DNA of 64,000 bases from Morella rubra (lineage: Eukaryota > Streptophyta > Magnoliopsida > Fagales > Myricaceae), in NCBI GenBank assembly GCA_003952965.2, contig CM025856.1:14020489-14084488 (forward strand), written 5' to 3'. This document shows positions 22,591 to 33,926 of this stretch, piece by piece. The notes below the pieces were generated by a model that made no database searches, was not told the origin of the DNA, and saw nothing but the letters and a program-made list of their open reading frames with translations. A program made the position numbers and the translations under genes. Every line of letters begins with the position of its first letter. The first letter of the stretch is position 1.

Positions 22591-25500
22591 ATGGCTGTGG
22601 CTCCTCTTGCTCTGCAGAGTCAATTGTTCAGCGTCTCAAGTTCAAAAGCAAGAACAAGACCATGGGTTTCATGCGAAACACTCCCTTTGCTTTCTCTAAA
22701 GAAAACCCAGGTTTATTTCATTTCTTGCTCTACTTCTTCTTCTACATCACAGCCTCCAGAAGCCAATACAGAGACGGCCGAGTCCTGTGTCAACTTCGGT
22801 CTCCAGCTCTTCTCCAAAGGACGGGTATGTCAATAAGTTTAATGGTTTCTGGAAAATGGGTATGTTGGGTTTTGACGATTTTTGGTCAGAGTGTGCCAAA
22901 CTTGAATTCGTGGAACCTGGGTCATTATTTTGGTGGCCAATTTCTTCTGGGGACTGCACTGGTTACTTATTTTGCTCCTTTTTTTTTTTTTTTTTTTGCA
23001 TTTGAAAACTTTGAGGCCGAGTCGGAAAGAGGGAATACGTTTCCTCTTTGTTGGCAGCCCAAACTCCTTTTCTCTTCGAACACATTTGTATTTGTTGAGA
23101 ATTATGTTCAAGCCGTATTTGTTATGGAGAGATATCCTAACCTTTTGTGCTTTGCGATTGACGCGTAATTTTTCCGCAGACAATTTATCTGTATATGGAT
23201 TTTGTGTCCTTAATTTTGTACGTGTATCTCTAGTATTTTCTTATCTTATATGGAGCATTATAACAAGATGGTGACAATATTTCTCCCGTTTAGTTTGTCA
23301 CGATCATCCTTCACTGTTACATTTTTTGGGCCTTGTGTCTAATTAATTTACTAATAAAACTAGGACATAAAGCCGTTTCTTCTGGCATTGACTCACGTTG
23401 TGTTTTACCTTCCTTCTGTCTTTCTATTTCATTTGACCAGAAGTACATGGAGAATAATTTTCTGGTTTGTGATGTACTCATAAACTTCTCATTCAATAAC
23501 GTTTCGATTAGTGTGACCTCTATCCTCCAGCCTAACCGAAAGATAAACATTTTAATATTCATAAGTTGGTCCTCTGTTGTACTGCCACCCGCTTATCATC
23601 ATCATTATGTTACTGTGGCTCAATTTTTGAGAATGGTCCTTCTCTACCCTGAATTGGAAGTCATGCGTCTTAGTGTTGTTTCTCAAGAATCCAGGAATGT
23701 TATAAGACATAGTTACGGGACTTAGCATAGCAAACCTCTGGAAGGGAGAAATTCTTTTATAGATGTTCGTTTCATATCATTGTTATTTACTTGCCTAAGT
23801 GATACGCCTTCTTTGATTTGCCTTAATTGATGTCCACAGCCTTCTTTGATTTGCCTTAATTGATGTCCAAGCCTCATGTGTCAGAGGGATGTAGTCTCCA
23901 ATCTTTTTGTTTTCGTACACGACCAGTAAAACCATGACATTGCATGATGTACTTTGACTTTAATACGTTAAGTAGGTACATTTGTTCTTGTAACATATGT
24001 TTGATCAGAGCGGTTAACTTTGATGAAAATGATGTAAATGACTTCAATTTCTGGGTCCATGATGATGTCTTTTCCAGGTAAAAGATGCTCTGGTTCAGTT
24101 TGAAGCAGCACTGAATTTGGATCCTAACCCAACAGAGGCCCAAGCTGCACTTTATAACAAAGCTTGCTGTCATGCCTACAGGTAGAAAGTTAAATTTGTA
24201 GCTGATATTGTTTTCATGTCTTCAATTTGTTTAGTCACTATTTACTACATCCTTTTACCTTAGTTTTTATTTCTGTTTTCGGTCTCACCATTATTCGACA
24301 ACATCAAAGTCACTCATATGGGGTAAACCAATGGGCGGTAACTGAAACAGCAACTTCAGTTAAGTCTGTTAGCCAGACTGAGCAGTATAGTGTAGCTTGT
24401 GTATCAAAAACACAACCAATGATCTTCCTTTAAAGAGTGGCCTTGAATCTGTCGCTGGTCCTCATTTAAGCAAACATTAAATTTATCTGTAAGCATTGCC
24501 TATTGACGTTGATGAATCATGTTTTTCCATCTTATTTTGAGGAAGAGGGGAAGGTAAAAAAGCTGCTGAATGTCTGCGAACTGCATTGAGAGAATATAAC
24601 CTTAAATTTGGCACAATTCTGAATGATCCTGACTTGGCCTCATTCAGAGCTTTGCCTGAATTCAAGGAGTTGCAAGAAGAGGTTGGTCACTAAACTTTGG
24701 CTAATTTCTGTTTTTTTCTCTCTCTCTCTCTATCTATCTATCTATTATTTTTTTTCCTTGCCTTCTTTGCACACTTTGGAGACTTGTCAATAGAGGCGAA
24801 GCAAGAATATAGATTTTGGGGTGGCCAAACTACAAGATCGTAATTTTTGGGGGAACCAATGTAAAACAATTTTTTAAAAAAAAATCAACAACAACAAAGC
24901 CTAAATTTAACAAAATTTGCTTCCCCCCAGCCCCCCCTTGGCTTCACCGCTACTTGTCACCACTTTAACACTCAAGAGTTAAATATGGCACCTCATTCTC
25001 GGGTATTTTAGAGAATCAAATGTAGGCAGTGATAGAATCTTTTGAAAGGATTCTAACTAGACTGGACCTTTGTGATAATATCTGCTATATATGGAATCGA
25101 ATTGTTCGAACTCATATCTTAATATCATTTGTTTTCTACAGGCTAAGCTGGGTGGGGAAGATATAGGCTACAGTTTTCGGAGAGATCTTAAACTCATTAG
25201 TGAAGTCCAAGCGCCATTCCGGGGGGTTCGGAGATTCTTTTATGTGGCATTCTCTGCAGCTGCAGGAATATCCTTGCTCTTTACTATACCCAGGCTATTT
25301 CATGCAATTAGAGGTGGTGATGATGCCCCCGATTTATGGGAGACTGCTGGAAATGCTGCCATCAATATCAGAGGTATCCAACAAAGCTATTTGGAATAGG
25401 ATTGACATATTGTTTACGGTAGTCATTAGAACATAACTATGGTTATTAAGCAAATGCTTTATAACTTGCTTCTTAAAATGACTAAGCTTTTGGATCAGCA

Positions 25501-28500
25501 TTCTACAGGTATTATTGTTCTGGTGGCACTATTTTTCTCAATAAGAAAGAGGAGGAGCAACTTGGATATCCCACTCTATCAACTTTGCGCTTTTTCACTT
25601 TTAGTTCAGAGATCTCTCTGCGGGATGAAGACCAGGCTTCAGCTACACTGAGACACAATAAGGAGGAAGCGAATTTAGTGGGGTTATTCTAGTTACTTAC
25701 AAGATCAACGGGGGAATCAAAGTTAACAATTTTTATAGCTTCCCCCCAGCCCCCCCTTGGCTTCACCGCTACTTGTCACCACTTTAACACTCAAGAGTTA
25801 AATATGGCACCTCATTCTCGGGTATTTTAGAGAATCAAATGTAGGCAGTGATAGAATCTTTTGAAAGGATTCTAACTAGACTGGACCTTTGTGATAATAT
25901 CTGCTATATATGGAATCGAATTGTTCGAACTCATATCTTAATATCATTTGTTTTCTACAGGCTAAGCTGGGTGGGGAAGATATAGGCTACAGTTTTCGGA
26001 GAGATCTTAAACTCATTAGTGAAGTCCAAGCGCCATTCCGGGGGGTTCGGAGATTCTTTTATGTGGCATTCTCTGCAGCTGCAGGAATATCCTTGCTCTT
26101 TACTATACCCAGGCTATTTCATGCAATTAGAGGTGGTGATGATGCCCCCGATTTATGGGAGACTGCTGGAAATGCTGCCATCAATATCAGAGGTATCCAA
26201 CAAAGCTATTTGGAATAGGATTGACATATTGTTTACGGTAGTCATTAGAACATAACTATGGTTATTAAGCAAATGCTTTATAACTTGCTTCTTAAAATGA
26301 CTAAGCTTTTGGATCAGCATTCTACAGGTATTATTGTTCTGGTGGCACTATTTTTCTGGGACAATAAGAAAGAGGAGGAGCAACTTGCACAGATATCCCG
26401 GGATGAAACTCTATCAAGGTTGCCTTTGCGCCTTTCCACTAATCGAGTTGTTGAACTCGTGCAGCTGCGAGACACTGTTAGGCCAGTTAGTATCAGTACT
26501 TAATTTTAGTTCAACGGTTCATCTCAAAATTTGTTTGCATTATTCTAGATTATTGTCCATGCACCATTTTCATCAAAGACTCACCTCATATAGTGGTTGC
26601 ATCTCAATTACCTCTCTACTTTTAAAGACAGGGAAGAGTTATGCAGTATACACATCACGCAGTTTCATTTTCTGTGAAAATTACTATTTCCCTTTCCTTA
26701 CTTTCCTATGCCCTGGAGGAAATACCCTTCCCCTTTGGAAGTTGTGGCAAGGAGAGATTCGAACCATCCACATGTTTATGAAGTGTGATAATCCCCAATA
26801 TGGTGTCATTGCAAAATGACTAATAGGTTACTTCAAAATGAGTCCTGTTTTAACTCAGAATGAGAGAAGAAAAAAAAAAAAGAGGACTGTTGTATCCTCC
26901 ACACTTAGCATTCTATTGGTTGCTTACCCATGTTTGAAGCACCAGAGTACTTCTGGAAATGATAGTTCACTTGCATTCTTTCCCTGTTTTTCCCATTTCT
27001 TTTAGAAATTTACATGAACTGGGGGTGTATGGGAGGCGAGGCATGTATGTGGAGAAAATTAAAGGTATAAGGAGGGGTACTGCCAAATTGGAAAACTTTG
27101 TGGCTCTTTCAACTTGAGGATTCATCAAGCATTTGCAAGTGGAGTGTCCATTTCTTTACATTCTCTGTACTTTTGCACTGATTCTGCATAGAACTGATTC
27201 TTAGCGCACATGTTACACGTACCGTAAATATAAGCCCCAGCAATTCACCTATATGTGTGCTTCCTTTTCTTTCCCATGTCTTGACTGTTCTTTTTATCTG
27301 AATACGTCAAAGCTCTAAGACTTGGATATAGGTTATTTTAGCAGGGGGAAAAGAGACTGTTTCTTTGGCTATCCAGAAGGCAGAGAGGTTCCGGACTGAC
27401 CTCATTAGACGAGGTGTTCTTTTAGTCCCTGTCATCTGGGGTCAAGGTAAGGCACCACAAAATGAGAAGAAAGGCTTTGGTATACAATCAAAGGCTGCTG
27501 CTGCTCTTCCTTCTATTGGGGTGAGATCTGAAGCCCTGGAAGCATTACTAAAGCATCTTATTCATCAAGTTCTCGTATTGTCTATCATGTGTACGGTTAC
27601 TTCTTGAGGTTTCTGATATGAATATACTCTAGATTTTTATTCATGCTGTCTATCATGTCTACAGATAAAGTTATGTCGGTTGGTGTGATTTATTCTTTTT
27701 ACATTATGGTGCTTAGGTTTATAACTCATATTTGGAATCAAGTCTTACAGAAATGACTTTAAGGTGGGAGTTTAGAATGTGTTACTGAACCATGCATGTT
27801 TCCAGCTTGCTTTTAGATATAAAGGTTTTGTTCCTTTCTTGACACTATCTAATGGCACCCTGATAGGAAGATTTCGAGAAACGAGCTCAGTCAATAACTG
27901 CAAAATCGACATTGAAAGCCGAGATCCGATTTAAGGCTGAGGTCGTATCACCTGCAGAATGGGAAAGGTCACATGCTACTCTATCGTGTCTGCATGAATA
28001 TTTTTCCATTTAATGCTCCAGATGCCAAAAGTCCTATGTGCCTTAATCACTTAAGAAAAGAGAATGCGTCTCCATAACTTGTATGCATATATTTGACGCA
28101 TAAATAGGATGCCAATTGACTTTCACAATAGAATGGTTTTAAAAGTTGATCATAAGCTCTCCTTGTGCATTCATTTTACATTTTTTCTATTTTCCCTACT
28201 GATTTTGATACATATAGACTAATGAAGTTTTAGAAACCAATCTAGGTGGATAAGGGATCAGCAGAAATCTGAAGGAGTTACTCCCGGTGAGGATGTCTAT
28301 ATTATTCTTCGCCTAGATGGTCGGGTTCGAAGATCAGGAAAAGTAAGTGCTTGTGGTGGAAATGATTTGTTAATTGTTGTTGAAATGAAAGTAGCGTCTA
28401 TTAGCACACTTAATGGGTATTAGCAATTTAACAGGGAATTGGAAAGTAGTATTCGAATAGCCAAATTGAAATGCTTGGGCAGCTGAGAGACAGTAAAACA

Positions 28501-28967
28501 CTGAAATTTAATGGTGCAACAACATTGTAGTTTTAACGGTTAATACCATTAGAATCCCAATTTTTCTCTTCCTTTGGGGAATTAAGCTGCAGCGTCTAAT
28601 TTTCTGGAACAGATGACCAAGTTCATGTTGCCTGCACCTCCATTGACAACAATGGGTGGTGCATCCGCATCCTAGACTTCATGCACCCTAGAGTGGTTTA
28701 ACGTGTTGGTAAATAAATACAACTTACCTGGATGTTTTTATGTAACTACCTCCTGCAATTCTTTCAATATCTTACTTATCAAAAAAAAGTTCTTTCAATA
28801 TCTTAAAAAGGAAGATATCATATACGGATGAGATGGTAAAGCTTTGTCTCATGTACAGATGTTGACCGTACTGAACTGTCATATTTTCGCAGGGCATGCC
28901 TGACTGGCAGCAACTTTTGCAGGAGCTGCCACCATTGGAGGCATTGCTAAGCAAGCTAGAAAGATGA
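22591..28967 (+). CDS. LPA1: LOW PSII ACCUMULATION 1 (LPA1), chloroplast photosystem II assembly factor, 9 exons
   Basis: Exons are 22591-22824, 24078-24181, 24546-24681, 25961-26192 (or its duplicate 25142-25373), 26328-26485, 27332-27520, 27867-27967, 28246-28342 and 28893-28967. They total 1,326 nt, 441 residues, in frame throughout; Arabidopsis LPA1 has about 453. LPA1 is an integral thylakoid protein that helps D1 assemble into photosystem II. The first 50-60 residues are Ser/Thr-rich, fitting a transit peptide. A TPR region follows (GLQLFSKGRVKDALVQFEAA, then LNLDPNPTEAQAALYNKACC), then two membrane segments at about 190-211 and 228-246. The conserved tail contains DETLSRLPLRLSTNRVVELV, EWERWIRDQQ and LRLDGRVRRSGKGMPDW. 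The fourth exon occurs twice 819 bp apart. It is 232 nt, so including both would shift the frame, and the exon after the first copy is damaged. I therefore use the second copy. Confidence 0.92.
24790..24951. mobile_element. hAT-like MITE in LPA1 intron 3
   Basis: A 162-bp element is flanked by the 8-bp direct repeat ACTTGTCA at 24782-24789 and 24952-24959. Its ends are imperfect inverted repeats (TAGAGGCGAAGC against AGCGGTGAAGCC). An 8-bp duplication is the hAT signature. It encodes nothing. Its last 31 bases also start the second copy of the tandem duplication at 25740. Confidence 0.6.
24921..26560 (+). repeat. 819-bp tandem duplication inside LPA1
   Basis: Unit 1 starts at 24921 and unit 2 at 25740. 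They appear identical over about 620 bases, covering intron 3, exon 4 and intron 4. After that, unit 1 (25538-25640) loses several short stretches that unit 2 keeps, for example the GGGA of TTTTCTGGGACAA. Unit 2 carries the intact exon 5. See the findings for the view that this may be an assembly artefact. Confidence 0.85.
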
Positions 28968-30379
28968 GTTCCTTGCATCTCCAAGTGACTTGAGAAAATT
29001 TCAAACAAAGATACATGTAATTGTTATTATGATTTCCGTATACCCTTGGTGATGCCTCAGTCAGCCATTTTATTGTACAATTTTCAGCTAGGAGGAGGAC
29101 CACTTAGTGGGTCCTTTGAACCTTTTTAACAAGGTTTATCCATTCTTCAAATATCTTCAAATCAATTCATCAGGAAATGGACGAAGCATATCTTGAAAAA
29201 GGAGGAATAGATATTGGCATCTGGAACTTGATACTGTCGTCCATCTCTACAGTCAAATCATAAATTGCATATCTTAGCTATGTATCTTCTTGGTTCCATT
29301 TGTTTGTCATGATGTCCCACATCGCCATGCCATTGCCATTCTTCTTCTCCTTGTTTGGATTCTCGAAAAATTTGTTTTCTTGAATTGAACATATTCTTAG
29401 TTTTCAACGATTTAGTCCAAGAATATATTCTGGGTTGTTTTACTCTCTTTTTCTCCCCCCTTGCCTCAACATATACTTATCCACATATTGTTAACATTTA
29501 GCTGATGTTCTTGACGCTTAACATTTCTCTTCTCAATGAACTTATTCACCAACCACCTTCCATACAAAACGTCTCTTCCATGCCACATTTTTTTTTTTTA
29601 GCAGTCTCTTCCATGCCACCTAATTCAATCAACTGACACTGGAGAATCCTTGAAGCATTCAGTTAGGCATGGACGAATTTGATAGATGTGTACAACCTAC
29701 CTAGGAGGACGTGGGTATTTCAATGGCATAATTATTCAAACACTTGTGTGGTTTCACTCTATTACAATTTGGTCCATGTGATCACCCAAACGGGACAATA
29801 TTGTTTTTCCATCCATCTTCCCGTCAATAATTGGATGGAAAATACTAACATGATCATTTTAAATACGTCATAACCAATTATTGATACGTGCCAACCATAC
29901 TGACTAAACAATTATAGAAGGTCTACATATCCATCCTTTGTCCCTGTTGGATTAATTAGGCCTTTTTCTTGGCAATCTTTGAGAGGCCCTTGCTTACCGA
30001 ATACATCGTGACACATCACCACGCCATTTTGCTAACAATTATTCCGACTTAAAATTTCAACTTTATTGCATATAAATTCTAATTTATATACTTTCGGAAA
30101 ATAAAGTCAAATTTAACCACTATCCATACGTATATGTTTGTCTTTTCTTACCTTTGTCAAATTATGCTAATTTAATTATAAACAAAGTCCGCAAAGAAAT
30201 TACCTGTAAGTAAGATATATATAATCCGAAGTAAGAAGATGGACGACATATAGGAGGCAAGGGGGTTCTCTCAAACATGCAGAATTCAAACAAAACAAAA
30301 ATCGTATAAAAACAAAGACAATTTCATCAAATGTATTTATTTTGTCACTAATGCCCCAGCTTCTAAAAGTACCTTCCAG
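28968..30379. other. LPA1 3' region and intergenic DNA
   Basis: The 3' UTR of LPA1 probably covers the first few hundred bases. Beyond it the DNA is AT-rich with no gene recognised. Short open frames on both strands show no motif. Confidence 0.45.
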
Positions 30380-30845
30380 CGTTGAAAATAAAAAAATAAG
30401 GCTCCTCCAAGTTTCCAACATAATTTTTCCAACTTCGGCCTGCCAAAAGGGCATTACGATAAGCTTTAGTTTGTTTTATTTAAGTTTTGGCAAGAACTCA
30501 TTTTCCTTTTCCTTTTCCTTTTCTTTTTTGTTTTATTTGTTGTGTTCTTTTTACCTTTTACAGAACAGAAAGTCCTCTCTCTACACAAATAGGCATTGTG
30601 AACCAATAAATTATGAAATGCAGGCCTCGATTTCTGACTTGAAACGAACGCTGGAAGAAAACATCGGCCGGTGCCGCGTTCAAAGTTTGAAGATCAAGAT
30701 GAAAATGCGCTTTGGAAGTTGAAATTGTGCCTCTTGGCGCATACATTCAGCTTCAAACCTTTTAAGATTAAAATCTTGGGGAAAGAAAAAAAAAAATTAC
30801 CCATTTGGACTAGAACAAAAGGGTATTACTCGGTTTGGTGGAAAA
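30380..30845 (+). repeat. dispersed repeat, copy A
   Basis: About 460 bases are closely similar, by eye, to 44815-45275 in the same orientation. Both contain the block from GGCCTGC at the left to GGGTATT at the right. Both also contain the frame ASISDLKRTLE, preserved for about 25 codons. I do not recognise the protein. The two copies enclose the whole repeat-rich block of this window. Confidence 0.8.
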
Positions 30846-31374
30846 TTTTACAGTTTACGCCATTTTACACGTCAGCTTTTAGTTAGTTTATTAGTTACTG
30901 TAGTTAGTTCTATTAAACAGCAGCTTAGCTATATAGTTGTATTTAGTAAAGGTTGTACAGATTCATTTCGTAAGTTCAATATACGATATATTTCACTCAA
31001 AGGCTTGGTGCTCTCTTCCTCTATTCTCGATCTTTTTTCTTGATTAAGTATTAGAGTGTGTTGGATCGTCAATCTCGAGCTCGTCGGTCTGATTCAATCA
31101 TCAATTCAATCTCTTCTTTGTTCTTTTCCTTGCTTTCAACATTACACAGGCAACGGGGAACCATCAGATATTGAGTCAACTTCGCCACAAGCATATGATC
31201 GTCCTTTTCTGTTTGACTTGTTATGATAATCCAGGTCATATCCTTGTAAATCAACCTCGTACTCATAGAAATTACAGTATTTGGCAAAGTGCATGCTATG
31301 GTTATGGCACTCCAAGCGAAGAAAAAGTTAAGAGTTTGTTAATGGAGCTGTAAAGGAACCTATTTCTACCGAAA

Positions 31375-33926
31375 ATTCGTATGAATATTGGCTTGATTGT
31401 AACAGTATGGTTCAATCCTGGATGGGTCAATGTCTTTCCCCTGATATTGCATGTAGTGTGGCGTATATTTCATCTGCTAAGGTACTAAGTTGGATGAGCA
31501 TTCTAGCCAAGGTAATCGCAATCCAATTTCTTAATTGCAACATGAGATAGGTTTACTAGTACAAGGATCTGATGATGTGCCTACTTACTTTACTAAGCTA
31601 AAAATTATGTAGCAAGAATTGGCTAGTTTTCGCTCAATTCTTTCTCGTACATATACCCCTGCTTGTACTTGCAATGCTGTGAAGACTGTGGCTTCTTACC
31701 TTCATGAAGATTATGTGGTAAGATTTTTGAATGGTCTTGATCCAAATTTGTCTTATGTAATGGATCCTATTTTTCTCATGGATCCACTTCCTGTCATAAA
31801 CAAAGTGTTTTCCATGGTTCATCAAGCTGATAAAAAGTCTTCTGCACTGTCCTCTACTGCTACTCCTTCTGCAAAGTCTATTGCCTTAGTAGGAATTCTG
31901 GTTCCTATCAAACTACACGTTCACGAAATTTTAAGTCTGGAAATAAATTTGGTTTTTTTAAGGGTGTTTTCTGTAACTATTGTGGCATTGAAGGGCATAT
32001 TGAAGAAAAATAATTTTGTAAGCATGGCTTTCCTGAGGGTTTCAAGTTTACTAAGTTCAAGCCTAATGTTGCTAACAATGTTTCTTCTGATGGTCAGTTG
32101 CTTAATCAGTCTATCAATGGTAATAGTCCTGATGTTCCAGTAACTCAAGACCAATTTCAATAGCTCTTAGCCCTCATTGCTAAGTCTGGATAAACATCTA
32201 CTTTTGCCGGTTCATCGTCTCCACAAATTACACCATATTTCCCCATACAATCTTCATCTAATGACGTTACATCTTCTACCCTTCAAGGTAATTCTTGTTT
32301 CTCTTTTTATGTCTATTTCTGACCCTTACACTTGGATTGTCGATTTTAGTGTCACTAACCAAATGGTTAGTTTCTTTTCTTGTTTTTCTTTCTACTAATC
32401 TTTGTCTAAATCCTTTGCTACTTTGCCTAATGGTAATTCTGTCCCTGTCATGCATATAGACTCAGTTCGAATTAATTCTCATATTATTCTCACTGATGTT
32501 CTATACGTACTTCTTTTAAGTTCCATCTTTTATCTGACAGTAAACTTCTACTCCACAACTCATTTTGTCTGATTGCAACTTCTTATCACCTTTTTCTTCC
32601 AGGACCTTGCTTCATGGATGATGATTGGTCTAGATAAGCAGTCCAATGGGCTTTACTATATGCAGCAAGAACCAATCTCAACCACTGAACAAGTGTTTCT
32701 TCCTCTCTGTAATTCAGTCGTGCCTTGTACTTTTGATTTGTGGAATTATAGACTTGGCTGCCATCTAATTCTAGAATTTCTACAATAAAAACATATGATT
32801 CTGATGTCCATTGTAATCCTTCCATTCATTGTCAAGTTTGTCCTCTTGCTAAGCAGATGCAACTTCCTTTTGTTACTAATGAATCTATTTCTCTTCATAC
32901 TTTTGATCTCATTCATAGTGATGTTTAGGGTCTCTATTCTACTACTTTTGTTAGTAGCTATCATTATTTTCTTATCATTGTTGATGATTGCACAAGATGT
33001 ACTTAAGTATATTTGATGAAATATCAGTCAAAAACAGCCACCATACTTCCACATTTTTTTCCAAATGGTAGAAACTCAATTTGATACTTCTATTAAAATC
33101 CTTTGATTCGATAATGGGACAAAATTTCTTCTTCATCAGTTCTATTCCATCAATGGTATAGTTCATCAAACCTCTTGTGTTGAATGTCCTCAACCAAACA
33201 GTCAGGTAGAGAGAAAACATCAACACATTCTCAATGTCGCAAGAGCTTTGAGTTTTCAAGCATCCTTACCTTTAAAGTTTTGGAATGATTGCATGTTAAC
33301 AGCCACTTATTTGATTAAAAGAACCCCCACTTTTCTATTAGACAATAAATCTTTTTGTGAGATGAATTTCTCTAAGGTTCCCTCCTATTCTCATTTACGA
33401 GTGTTAGGTTGTCTTTGTTATGCTTCTACTCTTTCTCGGGATAGAAGTAAATTTGATCCTCATGCTCATAAATGTGTTTTTCTTGAGTATCCTTTTGGCA
33501 CCAAAGGATAAAAACTTTATGATCTTACTACTTACACATTTTTCCTTTCTCGTGATGTTGTGTTTCATGAACATATTTTTCTTTCTTCATCTATTACACT
33601 TCCTTCTTCATCTCTTTCTTCTTCTCCTTTTGCCCCATGTTGTTTCTGATGAGATTTTTCCTTCTTCCCCTCAACCACCTTTACCTATGTCTTCTTCACC
33701 TTCTCTTGTTACTTCTCCTTTACCTCCTCATTGTTCCTCTAGATCTCATCATTTGCCATCTTATCTTGCTGATTTCATTGTCAGCTTCCTCATCTTGCTT
33801 CTTCTTCTCATTGTTTCTACCCTTTATCCTCTGTTCACTCTTACACAAAACTTTCACCAGCTCATAAAGTTCTAACCCACATCTTATCATGAAGTTGTCA
33901 AAAATCCAGCTTGGTGTAAAGCTATG
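31375..33926 (+). pseudogene. copia gag-protease-integrase remnant
   Basis: The gag part has SYEYWLDCNSMVQSWM and the segment SVAYISSAK. The frame at 31619-32143 then reads ASFRSI, CNAVKTVASYLHEDYVVRFL, NGLDPNLSYV and LMDPLPVINKVFSMV, a typical UBN2/retrotran_gag arrangement. A protease-like WIVDFSVTNQMV (for WIIDSGATDHM) lies at about 32335. The integrase region has HCQVCPLAKQ, FDLIHSDV and YHYFLIIVDDCTR at about 32820-33000, and at 33248-33511 ALSF-type words and [20 protein letters not shown]. Stops and frameshifts are frequent, so this is not functional. Confidence 0.85.
33922..33926. repeat. left 5-bp target-site duplication (CTATG)
   Basis: CTATG directly before TGTAATACCCCG, repeated at 37182-37186 directly after GACGTGACA. 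Confidence 0.85.

Noticed and set aside
22662..23168. A 168-codon frame at the start of LPA1.
   Set aside because: It is an out-of-frame shadow of exon 1 that runs through the GTATGT donor into intron 1.
25509..25651. First copy of LPA1 exon 5.
   Set aside because: It begins well but loses frame through several small deletions; the copy at 26328-26485 matches the family over its full length.
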